Below the pieces are notes generated by a model. The model was not told the origin of the DNA and made no database searches. It was given only the letters and a program-made list of their open reading frames with translations. Position numbers and translations under genes: made by a program. Below are positions 1 to 10,924 of a stretch of DNA of 64,000 nt, piece after piece; within the stretch, counting starts at the first letter, position 1, and each line of letters begins with the position of its first letter. The DNA comes from Oscarella lobularis (Eukaryota > Porifera > Homoscleromorpha > Homosclerophorida > Oscarellidae): contig NC_089179.1 of assembly GCF_947507565.1 (NCBI RefSeq), positions 2,187,747 to 2,251,746 of the forward strand, given 5' to 3'.

Positions 1-300
1 CGTTGCTAAGGGCGTTTTCCAGAGCCTACGATTCAATTCGCGATTCGGCGCCCTCACAAAACGATATAAAATAGAAAGCTAAAAACTTCGGTCAAATCGA
101 TTTTCAAAAAAAATTCGCATAGTTTAGAAGTTATTTGTTGTCATGGGCGTGGCTGCGTACGCGCGCATGGTTCCCACACCACCAAAGACCGCAAAACGCG
201 CTGAACGATTTACTGTGGTACTGCCCGTTTCTTTTCTAAGCAAGTAAGAAATTATTCTGCCCCGTACTACGTAAAAAAACAAGAAACGGTATCGAAGTAG
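1..300. other. Unassigned sequence
   Basis: I see no convincing coding exon, RNA gene or repeat boundary here. The only long open frames are short and have no recognisable motif. It directly precedes the R1 repeat copy at 301. Confidence 0.3.
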
Positions 301-545
301 TGGTAGCGTGCTAGGGCGTCACCAAGGGAACCTAACCGTCGCAGACGCTACGAGCCAATCACGTAGCAGCACGTGAACTTTATATACGTACTTCGTCGAA
401 CGCCGACGTGCCTTACATCATTGGAATCCTACAGGACAGAGGATTCTAATGATGTCATTCCCGATGACGCACGACATTCGACGCAGGTGCTAGCGCGCTT
501 TAAAGTGAGAAAGTTTATGCGTGGGTGCACTTTACACAAAGTAGC
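301..545 (+). repeat. Dispersed repeat R1, copy a (5' region of an IS630-like transposon)
   Basis: This stretch aligns with 13975-14215 in the same orientation and with 48210-48560 in reverse. Shared landmarks in order are GGGCGTSACCAAGG, an inverted CCAAT-type GCCAAT, a TATA-like TTTATATAC, an ATCATTGGAATCCTAC block, the core CTAGCGCGCTTTAAAG, and a GTGCAC end. In the copies at 11.8 kb and 48.2 kb the repeat lies directly upstream of an IS630-like transposase start, so I infer that it is that family's promoter and terminal region. No transposase follows here, so this is a solo fragment. Confidence 0.65.
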
Positions 546-2386
546 TTCTAGTTTCGTTGCTATATCAGCCATATTAATAATCCTGTTCAGTGAGAAATAT
601 ATAAATAGGCACATTTGTGTACAAGTCCGGTTGAGTGTTGTACACCCAAGAATCTTGGCAGTTCTGGCTAAGACCTGTACAGCGTATAAGGCTTGTGTTT
701 TCTAAGTAGGATAATAAGGACCTCCACTTTTTAGAACGTTTATCACGTATTTTCCCTCAAACAGGTTAAGAAGATTTTGGTGAAAGTTGCCAGTAATTAA
801 GAGAAATAATTTGCGGGGTTGCTTTTAGCAATCTTTAACTTTTTTTAAGCGAAAGGGTTAACAACAACCATTAGTGGATTTTCTAACCGAAGAGGAGCTA
901 AATTTTCTCGCTTTCTATTCATTGGGTCTCATGTTGAACCTGTGACGATTCGCGCGCCATTTTTCGCCCTAGTACAGAAAGTTTTTTGACCTCAAACGCA
1001 TGTGAGATTACTAAAAGAACTGGTAGTTTGCACAAAGAAATTTTTTAGGATAACGGTAATCGCATTACGCAGAACTTCATCCCTGCGTATTCGCAGACGT
1101 AGTCCGTCAGCGAAATTTTAGAAAAAGTCTCACTAAATATCTTTCTTCACAAAACAACCCGAAACTCAGTAGGTAAACGGGAAAATGCGAGCCTACGAGG
1201 AATGCGCGTTTGCGGTAGATAACCATAGAAAAATGCATGCGCGTTTGAAAGTCTGCCCTGCCGACAGATACAAAGCAATGCGAGAAGTCACAAAATATAG
1301 ACTGCCGGGGAGATGAAGGAACGCGTTTCTTTAACCACTTCTCAACATCATTGGTTGGTTCAGCGCCATTCAAACAGACATACACATGTTGTAGCCCAAC
1401 ATGTCCCAACCCATGTGATGTTAAGAAACGACGTTCCATTCATCTAAAGTAAGAAATTCTTTAATTGAACAATTTGACAGATTTAAGGATTTTGTCGTGC
1501 AGTGTTACATCGACGCACCAGTCCGTGTCAAGACGACTGCAGGTGTTTTTGCTACCATCTGAATGTGATCCATACCGTCATTGCAGAGGAACGGTCGTCA
1601 TGCGAAGATTGGTCAACACATGGCCGCCATTCCTTGTCTTCGACATTAACGGAAGCGAAATCAACGTCTGCTTTGTCGAAGTTGAGAAAACGATCAAATC
1701 ATCTAAACGGAATATGATAATGCAGTTCTCAGTTTATGGCAGAACTTTTAACGAACCTTACTAGCTACGTACTTCTTATGGCGACGCTGTCGGATGAGGG
1801 AGGGCATTTCGAAGCCATTTTCAGATTCACAGAGAAACAATGGTTTCATTACGAATCTACGATGGCATAAAAACACGCATAAACTGCCTCTTGGAAAGCC
1901 TACTTCAAACCCGAAGTGTCAGCCACCGTACGAAGTCGGCTCTGCAGGTGTATGTGCAACTGAATATGTTAATGAAAAGTCTCATTTTCGGCTTGGAATT
2001 CGCAAAGAAGCATTGTTTGCGTCTGACAAAGCGGCTGCAGTGAACAATCGGTATCACGCGCAAACATGTCCACCATCTTAATTAAAATGATTACGACTTA
2101 CAACTTGTCCTATCATTTAGTAACAGCAGCGCCTAACTGGTTGCTAAAAAGATGCCTTCTACAAAAAGAGCTGCTGGAATTAGACTAGGACGAATTCAAG
2201 ATTTATTAACCAACCCTCTTTAGATAGCAAAAAAAGAACATTGGAGTTATTAGAATTGAAAAGGTCGCTTTGAGACTAAAAGTGTCGAACAGGCGTCACT
2301 TTGTATGAGCGAAAAGAAACCGTGGCAATTTCATACTTTTGTAGGAGTTTGTCAGATCGACGTTATGGCCATCACCCTCAAAAATT
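546..2386. other. Unassigned sequence, no recognisable gene
   Basis: Several open frames of 60-110 codons exist on both strands (for example 1107-1439 minus, 1465-1764 plus and 1794-2081 plus). None shows a family motif or a credible splice pattern, and they overlap one another in different frames. This may be decayed transposon sequence. Confidence 0.3.
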
Positions 2387-2414
2387 ATCTTGTCGAGGTT
2401 GAGAAGCGTTTGGG

Positions 2415-2858
2415 TTGGGCAAGAGAAATTTGCGGCAATTAGGAGTTACGTTGCATCACGAGCATGGTGTTTTGAAACGAGATCATTGCCGCATTTTTTA
2501 CGATTTGCAACGTTTGTTCGAAATTACTTCAAAAAATGTGAGAACAGATTCGATTTCAGAGGAAGCCTGGTGGCGGGTAAAAGATCCGAACGTTCTTTAT
2601 GTCCAAGAAGTTGAAACTTCGGAAAAGGAGGAAATGGTTGTTGAGTCTTCAGCGAATTCTAGCAATGAGGAGACAGATTTTGATCGGGCAATTACTTTAG
2701 GAAGTGATGGGAACGAACTCATTCGACATACTGACATACTAACATACTATTCTTTTAACAGACGAATAAAGCCAAAATTAGGAAGACACTCTAGGGACCC
2801 TCATGCATCTACGGTGCTACGTCACAGCGCAAAGATAGCCGAACATGCTGCACTTTAA
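2415..2858 (+). CDS. Open frame of 147 codons, unrecognised
   Basis: The predicted product has a charged, Ser/Glu-rich centre (about residues 65-90) after a segment containing EEAWWRV. It precedes, in the same orientation, the P-like transposase fragments that start near 2887, so it could be a decayed part of that gene or of another element. I do not recognise a domain. The start is simply the first ATG and carries no weight. Confidence 0.25.
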   Translation: MGKRNLRQLGVTLHHEHGVLKRDHCRIFYDLQRLFEITSKNVRTDSISEEAWWRVKDPNVLYVQEVETSEKEEMVVESSANSSNEETDFDRAITLGSDGNELIRHTDILTYYSFNRRIKPKLGRHSRDPHASTVLRHSAKIAEHAAL

Positions 2859-2886
2859 GCAAAGCTGAAAAAAGAGCATGTTTACT

Positions 2887-3847
2887 TGGACGGATTCTCG
2901 CCGATGCGAGTTGATTTAGCGGCGCAAGTAATATAAAGATGATAGTTTATGAGGCCTTGTTATGTCATGTGTTCTCAGGTCCTGAGTGAAACGGTCGCGA
3001 ATGCGCTAACATACTTTAATTAAAGTACCTGATTCTTAAGAAACAGTTTGGTTTGTTCGACTGTTTGAACATTCGATACCCTAAATGGCAGAAGTCTCAA
3101 GTCTGAAAAACCGTCTACACGAGGTTACAAAACTGCTGATGACGATCGTCTTGAAGTAAGCTGAGGATTTATTTTCAAAGTTATTACCTGTAACAAAAGA
3201 CGTTGATGTATAGTGGCTAGAGAGTGAATTCCTTCTGGATACGAACAATAGAAGGGCTATATAGCATCTGTGCAGCGACAGTCGATGACCCTGAGCAAAG
3301 AAACTTTAACGGGCTGGAAAATAACAGCTACACCATTGCACCAGCCCTCCTTTCCTAAAGTATGTTTGTTGAAGTAACGAGGTACCTTTTGCGGCTTCCA
3401 GAGTGTTGCGACTTGTTCATCCTAAGCGAAAGATTTAGTCAAGACAAGATTGAGAATTTTTTTGAACGAAATGAACTAGAGGTAGACGAAACAGAAAACC
3501 CATCCGCAAAAGAAATGATTGACAGCCCAGCTTCAGTTTCAATCCAGGGATCATCCTCACGGAGTGCTAAAGGAGGGAACAGCAGAGGAAATCAAAAGCG
3601 TCCACTTCTAGAGATCAACAATGCACCAATTCCAAAGCGACACCAACGTGAGGAACAGAAAGAGAAACTTTATTTATTTGGAAACAGCAGTGAATTGCGA
3701 AAGCTTTTGCGCTTAGTAATTCTGACCGATTTGGCCTCCTTATACAAATTAAGCAAAAAGGCAGCTATCGCAAATCGTCTCAATCTCTCGCAGCAGAGAC
3801 AGAATCTTTCATTCTCGTCAATTGCCGATGATACCGAAAGCTACTGA
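2887..3847 (+). pseudogene. P-element/THAP9-like transposase, C-terminal relic
   Basis: Three conserved pieces of the P-element/THAP9 transposase family appear in order on this strand. They are a RMRVDLAAQV-type segment (here PMRVDLAAQV, near 2900-2930), an LSKETLTGWKIT segment (near 3290-3330), and a C-terminal block starting FILSERFSQDKIENFFER (3420-3470). The last corresponds to the family signature around its final acidic residue. A Ser/Gly-rich NSRGNQKR tail follows. The same three blocks occur in the minus-strand relic at 39.8-41.1 kb, and the last block in the near-complete element at 55-58 kb. Stops and frame changes lie between the blocks, and the THAP domain and first catalytic half are absent. 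DNA cut-and-paste transposition is the known family role; this copy is dead. Confidence 0.75.
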
Positions 3848-3949
3848 CGGGCGACACCCTCGTCGTTCATAATGACGTCGACGACGTCGTTTTTCGTTAG
3901 AGACGATGAGGCCAGCTGACATCGTAGAACTCTTCTCGTGTTGCACTAG

Positions 3950-4402
3950 AGCACGTTAAAATGCGTATCGACATGTGAAGACATACTTACATCTCGCCCC
4001 TTCCGCGCGATTGCATATGCTCGGGAAAGTTTTCGGCTCGCAAGCATTCAATAGCTGTGATTTCTCATTGGTCCATTGAGTTAATGCTATTAGCCGCCCA
4101 TTGTTTGGCGGAAACGCAATTAGTGTTGCCACGATACCACGTGGGGTGACGTCTTGGAATTGGACAGCCCGGTCTCCTGGCAAGGGGTCCCTTCTCGAAT
4201 CCGAAGCCGTCACCCGGGTAGGACTTCACATCAGTCTGTCTTTCGTCGCTTTCTTTTCTGCCGTCTTACAACTCGCAGAATTTTTAAACTGCTTTTTCAA
4301 TTTTCGTACAGCGAAATTTGTTTTTTAAATTAATTTTTCTATTCCTGTGCAATTATTGAACAGATGACCATACAGTGCACCCACGCATAAAGTTCCTCAC
4401 TT
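3950..4402 (+). repeat. Dispersed repeat R1, copy b (distal part plus GTGCAC junction)
   Basis: About 450 bp here match 47796-48250 at high identity, by eye well over 90 percent. Shared landmarks are a CCGCGCGATTGC run, GGCGGAAACGCAATTAG, CCACGTGGGGTGACGTC and CTCCTGGCAAGGGGTCC. Both copies end in the same GTGCACCCACGCATAAAG junction, so the distal block and the GTGCAC block belong to one element. This copy stops abruptly where the gypsy pol fragment begins. Confidence 0.75.
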
Positions 4403-5740
4403 TAAAAAGAATTCCCAAATCTCTTCACTGGACTAGGAACATTCCCAGGAGAATATACCATCCGGTTGAAGAAAGATGCTACACCTTTCGCGCTGTCAAC
4501 GCCGCGCCGCGTAGCAGTCCCGCTGATGGCGGTCCGCGCGGAGCTGGATTGTATGGAGGCGGCCAGTGTGATTTTTCGCGTGGATGAACCCACGGACTTG
4601 TGCTCTGGCATGGTGCTAGTGCCCAAATCGGCCGATCGCGTAAGAATTTACGTAGATCTCGGCAAGCTCAACGAATCTGTCCTGCGTGAGAGAGTGATGT
4701 TGCCATCTGTGGAACACACCCTAGCCCAGTCGTCAGGAGCTAAATATTTCTCCACACTGGATGCCAATAGTGGCTTTTGGCAAGTCACTCTTGCAAAAGC
4801 CTCACGCAAGTTGACTACCTTTATCACGCCTTATGGCCGGTATGCGTACAACCGGTTGCCCTTCGGCATAACATCTGCGCCTGAATACTTTCAGAAGCAG
4901 ATGAGCCAAATGCTTGCAGGCCTGCCCGGCGTCGTCTGTATGATGGACGATATACTCATTCACGGCGCTACTAAGGCACAGCACGATGAAAGGTTGCGGA
5001 AGGTCTGCAGTCGTCTGGAGAAAAACGGAGCAACTCTCAATTCGACCAAATGCGTCATCTACGCTACTTCAGTGAAATACCTGGGTCAGATCATCGACTC
5101 GGAGGGAATCCGCAGTGATCCGGACAAAGTTCGAGCAATCACGGACTTGCCGACGCCGTTAACGGTCTAAGACGTGCGGCGCTTTCTCGGCATGGTCAAT
5201 CACGTGGGGAAATTTATTCCTCATCTTTCGTCGCTGACAGAGCCTCTTCAAAGTCTTCTATCGAAGAAAAATGCGTGGCGATGGGACGCGCCACAGCAAA
5301 CGGCCTTTCAAAAAATCAAGGATGCCTTGAGTTCGCCGCCGTGTCTGGCTCAATTATTCGCCCAACGCCGAGTTGATAGTGTCCGCGGACGCATCATCCG
5401 TCGGCCTTGCAGCGGTCCTCCTGCAGCGAGAAGACGGAAGTTTACGTGCAGTCGCATATGCGTCGTATTCACTGAAGCCAGCCGAACATCGCTACGCCCA
5501 GATCGAAAAAGAAGCTTTTGTCATCGCATGGGCTTGTGAGAAGTTCCACGACTACCTTTTCGGGCTGCCGCAATTTCACGTATATACAGACCACAAACCG
5601 TTGGCTCTCTCTCGCCCAGCCAGTGCCTTCGTACGAGCGGCGTCATGTGTCGCAAGTGCTTTGGGGCGTATCAGAGGCTACTATGTTTACGGGATAAGCT
5701 GGCAGAAGCGCTGTCCAAAGCTCTGCAGGAACTGTCCTCT
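4403..5740 (+). pseudogene. Ty3/gypsy retrotransposon pol fragment (reverse transcriptase and RNase H)
   Basis: The frame beginning upstream of 4466 reads a Ty3/gypsy reverse transcriptase. It includes a KKDATPFALSTPRRVAVPL entry motif, a YVDLGKLNES variant of the first RT block, LPFGITSAPEYFQ, and MMDDILIHG in place of the usual YxDD box. A TAA at 5168-5170 breaks it just before RRFLGMVNHVGKFIPHLS, where RT connects to RNase H. The RNase H part (ADASSVGLAAVLLQ, then YTDHKPLAL) is read in a second frame from about 5373 to 5610. After that the frame changes again and similarity fades near 5740. Gag, protease, integrase and LTRs are missing. The element is therefore a 1.3-kb broken piece lying between R1 copy b and the DUF6589 gene. 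Confidence 0.88.
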
Positions 5741-6965
5741 GCGTCGGCGCAAAATCCGACAGACCGGCCTTGCACGCCTACGTCTTCTTTGTCAACGCCT
5801 GGGAGTCTGAGTCACTCTCTGTCGTCTCCCGCGGGTGACGCACCATGTAATCCTACTTCTTTCGCTCCCGCAACTTTTGCTGCTGGAGACCGCCGTATAC
5901 TATTGAAACGGAATTCTCTGCCACTGAGGCGTTCCAGTGCCAAACGCCTTCGACTGCAGACGTCATCGCCTAGTGTTACAGTACGTAGTCGGCAGCATTT
6001 GATTAACGTCGTCACATCTCCTTTGCAGGTTCGAATTGGGTACGGAAAGCCCAAATGGTATCATCTTACGCCGTTGCGGAAAAGAATTGTGAAAGCGATA
6101 GCCAGGAAAAGCCAGGCGGCTTTAGGGGCCTACACTTTGTCCAATACTGAAGCTCGTACCAACATCGTCAGCAGAATTGGAAGAATTCTCCGACAGGAAG
6201 TTGCACGCATGTGCTCCGAGAAAGTGCAACCATACCTACAAGGAAACTCCATTCACAAGTTTGCCAAATTTTCTTGGAAAGCTGTCTTAGTCGATGCCTC
6301 CCGATATGCTCCAACGCTACTCACGCTACTGCAGCATTGCTGCAGGAAGAAAAGAGCGGCGCCTACAAAGCCGTCAGCTGTTGCAGTTTGCGTATGCATT
6401 GCTGTCTTGTGCAGGCATCGGCAGCCAACCATGAATCTTCTACAGAAGCTCATTTCACTTTGTCTATACGCCGGTCATGCCGCGAAGCAAGTATACTGTC
6501 CACAACTGTTGGAAAGTCCTATAGCAAATTAACGTACTTTTGTTTCAGGTTTACAGCAGACTGAAGAAACTTTGTCTCACAACATCTTATTCTACACTTC
6601 TCAGCACCGTCGACGAAGACTCCAAGAATCACAACAGTGACGTCATGAAATGGCGCGAAATCTTGAAGGACAAGATAGCGGAGGGACAACCCGTTCCCGT
6701 TAATCCGAGTTGTGTTACTGCTCATGAAGGAGAGGACACGAGTGAAGATGACCCTAGCGATTGCCTAGAAAGAGGAAGCGGTGAAGTGGGACTAAGTGAC
6801 GATTCTGCTAGCGACACCAACGGCCGAAATTCGCCTCCAATTCCGACGCTGACAATGCCGAAATTCCCTCGTCCTGGCCGAACAAACGCGCCCTCGAACG
6901 TCGGTTACGACAGCGGCAGCATTTCCGACAGCTCAAGCGATTCAATGCTTGACATCTCGCTGGAT

Positions 6966-7402
6966 AGACCCTTTAAGAGGGCGTGATTTTTTAGAGCATG
7001 CGCATTTGTTGACGGTAAAGAGTACAATCAATAACGATTATTTTCTGCGCATTTGTCGAAGAACGAGAGAGTCTGGCGTCGAACGGGCATTGGATTACGG
7101 TAGGCTTTGTTTTGACAGACTCAAGCATTTGCTTCCTGGGTTAATTTGTAGTCGTTATCGCCGCAAACTGCGATGTCGCCGCCATCTTGAGAAATATAAA
7201 CTCGGCTGCAACTTCGTTCCAAAAGCCCACACAAACAGCGCACCTTCACCGCCGGATGGAGCGTCTACAAACCTACTCACCCACCTTCTGCCTTGAGGTA
7301 AGCGTTTCTTCTAGCGGCGCAAATCGCCGATACAGCGTCGCACGTCGGCGTAGCGTCTTCAAAAGCGAAAAATTACACAACACGTCGCCACAAATCTTGT
7401 CT
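6966..7402 (+). repeat. Left terminal inverted repeat of the SAP-SWIM element
   Basis: This arm is reverse-complementary to 8347-8783 over 437 bp with only scattered mismatches. The identity ends at AATCTTGTCT near 7402. The last about 43 codons of the SAP-SWIM reading frame (to 7273) lie inside this arm, suggesting the original 3' part of the gene was replaced when the arms formed. Confidence 0.85.
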
Positions 7403-8283
7403 ACGGGATCGACGATACTGATCCGAGCCTGAAGCTCAGAAGACACGCTTTTCTCCCGATTTTCTCGCTCGATTTTTCTGTAATCGGTCCAAGAGCAGGA
7501 AACTTCCGCTTCTATAAACAGCGATTCGAGGTCGTCAATGCACAATGCTTCACCTTCCCATTCTTTTGCTTGCCCCACATGTCCATGATCAAGATTTTTG
7601 GCAAATGTGACGGCTTGTGCAGTGGTACCAGACGCACTAGGTCTAACCCAGTAACAGGGCTTTGACGTGCAGCTCTGTTCTCCAAGAAAAGACACCATTA
7701 TGATCAAAGCACAAATGTGTACGCAAGATTGCGTCTGGCCTGCTTTGCAGGTGCAGTTTCCTCCAAGGATCTGGAGACTCTCTCCGTCTGTTTCATCTGG
7801 TACATCCACGACAACAAAGGGTTTGTAAAATGGTGGTGTTGAGCACATTGTCGCTTTGCAACGCCCTTTGAAGAAGCCGCGTCCACCTTCACCGAAGTAA
7901 CACAGACCGGTTAGATGACCGTCGCTCACAAGTCGTACTCCAGTATTCCAGCCTTTAGTATAACCACTAAACTGTTTGAGGTACGACTCGACCACGTCCT
8001 CGTCTAGCTTCGGAAAGTTCTCGACATCATCTGACTATGTCGAATCCTCTCGTGGAAGAATGCTATAATCCGGCGGCTGACTAACGTGAACTTGTACTTC
8101 CGCTGCTTCTAGCTCTGCCTCAAGTTCGTCGCGCCTAATTACACTGTTCACATGCGCCACAAGCTGTAACCTAGTTCCTCCGATCGGTGCATTACGACTG
8201 TGTTGTCGCAACCAATCCTTAAGCCGTGCGATAGTCCATCGAGCAGGATCGTCATAGCTTGGAGTAGACGACGACGACGCCAT
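7273..8283 (-). pseudogene. SAP-domain and SWIM zinc-finger protein, one in-frame stop
   Basis: Starting at the ATG at 8283, the product begins with a SAP-like DNA-binding helix pair (WTIARLKDWLRQHSRN, then GGTRLQLVAHV). A TAG at 8035-8037 follows, where a paralogue at 27.8 kb has Trp. It then reads KQFSGYTK and a SWIM zinc finger, CTCKAGQTQSCVHICALI, in which the ligands are C-x-C and C-x-H. In related animal genes SAP and SWIM segments precede a YqaJ-type exonuclease domain; that domain is absent here because the frame ends inside the left inverted repeat. Nucleic-acid binding is the likely role. A longer open frame starts upstream at 8562 inside the right arm, but the SAP start at 8283 fits the paralogue. 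Confidence 0.75.
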
Positions 8284-8346
8284 CGTGCTGCGATCGAGAG
8301 CGTAGTGTGACGCGCAGACGCAGAATATTGGCGTACGATACCGGTA

Positions 8347-8783
8347 AGACAAGATTCGTGGCGACGTGTTGTGTAATTTTTCGCTTTTGAAGACGCTACG
8401 CCGACGTGCGACGCTGTATCGGCGATTTGCGCCGCTAGAAGAAACGCTTACCTCAAGGCAGAAGGTGGGTGAGTAGGTTTGTAGACGCTCCATCCGGCGG
8501 TGAAGGTGCGCTGTTTGTGTGGGCTTTTGGAACGAAGTTGCAGCCGAGTATATGTTTCTCAAGATGGCGGCGACATCGCAGTTTGCGGCGATAACGACTA
8601 CAAATTAACCCAGGAAGCAAATGCTTGAGTCTGTCAAAACAAAGCCTACCGTAATCCAATGCCCGTTCGACGCCAGACTCTCTCGTTCTTCGACAAATGC
8701 GCAGAAAATAATCGTTATTGATTGTACTCTTTACCGTCAACAAATGCGCATGCTCTAAAAAATCACGCCCTCTTAAAGGGTCT
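8347..8783 (-). repeat. Right terminal inverted repeat of the SAP-SWIM element
   Basis: Mirror copy of 6966-7402. It lies just upstream of the SAP-SWIM start codon at 8283, so it is likely to contain that gene's promoter. The inner end is near 8347 (AGACAAGATTCGTGG). Confidence 0.85.
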
Positions 8784-10531
8784 ATTCCATCGATTCCGAA
8801 TTCCACGAGGCAATGTCATATCCATCATTCAAGCTCGTCGGCGACAATCTGGACAAAACCGTGAGCCCTCGATATATGCGCCTATCTTCGCAAACGGTTT
8901 CTTGTCATTACTTTCACCATGTCGCTGTCAAAGACAGAGTTGACATGGGGGAATTCAGTGACAGACATCCTCCTCCACCTCAAGCTGAACATGTGACCGA
9001 CGTTGCACAAAGTTTGCTTCCGTCTCCCGCCGACGAAGTCGCTATCAAAAATAACTTTACGACTCTTGTACGTCGGATTGTCTCAACCTGTTTCCCTTAT
9101 TTCGAAAGTGAAAAAAAATCCGTCGCTTGGAATATTCCAAGCCACTACTCAAGTGAGATGGCCCGAAAATCTGTTGCTGTAAGAATGACATACATTAAAG
9201 ACATCATTTTGGTAATGGTACCTTCTACAGGTTATATTAGGAATAATTCTTAAAAATGAAAACAAAAAGGAAGAAATGATCGAAATTATGGACGAACTCC
9301 GTCAGTACGTTCCAACCGACGACCACGCAGAGACGTACATCATGCCGCAATCAGCTGAAAACGTGATAATAGATACGTACGCCTTCCACCAAATTTTACT
9401 CGGAGGCGATAAGCTTCCGTGCGCGCGTGTCCGCGGCGCTCAACGGACCAAAATCAGCGAGGAGACAAGTCGTTCGCAACTCCGGGGCTTACTACACTGT
9501 ACCGGCAATTGAAGACTGGCACGCAAAGCTGTGCTTACTGGAGGTTGTAAACAGACTGTTACGTTCAATTTGATGACTGATGACCTTCTTCTCGGTAGGT
9601 GATCTGGAAGGAACTGTACAGTGATAACTCGGCGTCAGACCATGGAACGTTGTACCAACTCCGTAACGTCATGCACAGGAGAAACGTGTCAAACATGCCA
9701 AAAAGAAATGTGAACGCCAGCGAAGATTTCTTCAATGTCGCAGTTGCAAGTCATGTTGTCGCCGCAGCAATGCATATCATGGGTACGGCAAGCCTCTCGT
9801 CGCCTCCTGAGACACTCGATTCCGAGTGTTTCCAGACTGTGTGCGAAGAAGTCGTCAATCGATATGTCAGCTTTAGACAGTTACCCGGTGCGGTTGAAGA
9901 TCAGCCCAGTGATGGCGTTCTCGCATACGCCTCAAAGACCTTGACACTAGGCCTGGTATACCTCGAATTTGCCGATGCCATAAAAGAAAGCGACAGCGAT
10001 AGGCTGCAGAGGTGCTGGCGGTATCTTTTGGTCCTGTTTCGCTCCACCGGAAGAAGAAACTACGCCTTCGAATCTCTGAACCTTCTGTATCAGTGCCTGT
10101 ACAGTGTGTCCCCTCGAGTGGCACAGCACTGCTTTGGTCACGCGGCGTGAACACTCGAGGCATTCCAGGGCACAACATTCTGTGCGACCTTTACCTGGAG
10201 CATCTCAATCGCATGTGCAAGGACTGCCTCAGAACGCTGCGAGGAGAAAGAAAAGAAAAAGCGGTCATCAGAATTGGAAAGGCGCTTGGCACCCTGAAAC
10301 CCATCCTGGAGCACTTCGACGGCGAATGTGTCATTACCCAGTCGAATTCCACACAAACCCTCCTCTTATATGACGGATCTAAAGAGTGCTGTAGTGGAAT
10401 TGAAGAACGTGTTCACGTACATACCTGGAAGAAAACATAGGTCTTTCAAGAAAGTTAAGACATCCTTCAAAGAGGAAGACGTAATTGTCCCTTGGATGAA
10501 AGAACATATTAGAAAGTTTATTTTAAACTGA

Positions 10532-10924
10532 GAAATAAATTTACTCCAATACCCATCTCTATTCTCCCAATATCAAAGTACGAGTCTAGCTGCCTGTTCA
10601 TATTAAGGTGTGTGTGTCTAAATAATGTATACTCATTATCTGTAAGCCTAAGACAACGACAAAACTCATTTATAAAATCAGATACCAGTAACCCCGTTCC
10701 CCTATTCTTAGGCCTCATGCTGGTTTGATCTTCTAAAAACCCACATGTAAGTTTGATCATCATTACTCTGAAACGAACATTCATCATGAAATATAGTAAA
10801 TAACTGCTTTTCTGCTAGCACATTTCCTATTCTATGTATACTAGAAGACACAGACGACACATCAGAAGGTGGGGGTGGGGGCAAGTGAGAAAATTCTAAA
10901 CTATCTAAATACTCTATATACTTA
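10532..10924. other. Unassigned spacer after DUF6589 gene 1
   Basis: I see no recognisable gene here. A short GT-rich and G-rich tract (near 10868-10890) is present, and an 89-codon minus-strand frame (10518-10787) has no motif I recognise. Confidence 0.3.

Larger units (their letters stand above)
6966..8783. mobile_element. 1.8-kb element with 437-bp terminal inverted repeats, carrying a SAP-SWIM gene
   Basis: The left arm 6966-7402 and right arm 8347-8783 are near-perfect inverted copies, both starting AGACCCTTTAAGAGGGCGTG from the outside. The flanking dinucleotide is duplicated; AT or TA cannot be told apart because of the palindromic context. Deleting the element with one dinucleotide copy joins the two halves of the DUF6589 gene in frame, which fixes the boundaries. 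Between the arms lies one minus-strand gene (SAP-SWIM). No DDE transposase motif is visible, so this copy is either non-autonomous or moves by an unknown enzyme. The TA-type duplication resembles Tc1/mariner-type insertion, but arms of this length are unusual for that group. Confidence 0.85.
5741..10531 (+). pseudogene. DUF6589-family gene 1, multi-exon, split by an inserted element
   Basis: The product has a Ser/Pro-rich start, then ARMCSEKV, LYAGHAAKQ and YSRLKKLCLTTSYSTLL. After the insertion at 6966-8783 it continues with FKLVGDNLDKTVSPRYMRL, GGDKLPCARVRGAQ, SASDHGTLYQLRNVMHRRNV and DLYLEHLNRMCKDCL. These follow the order of the DUF6589 domain found in many copies in sponges, cnidarians and fungi. 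Introns I infer are 5981-6028, 6491-6548, 9179-9230 and 9544-9598, all GT-AG and 48-58 bp. Removing the insertion with one target-site copy keeps the frame. One-base frameshifts sit near 9485 and near 10130, so the gene is broken. The true start is unclear because the reading frame extends back into gypsy sequence. Function is unknown; a transposase role is my inference from copy number. Confidence 0.8.

Noticed and set aside
7187-7432. Open frames inside the two long inverted repeats (7187-7432 plus and 8453-8806 minus)
   Set aside because: They are mirror images of one another in the arms and show no protein motif; the arms are better explained as element termini.
6966-8783. Mutator-type element because of the long inverted arms
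   Set aside because: Mutator elements make 8-11-bp target duplications; here only a dinucleotide is duplicated.
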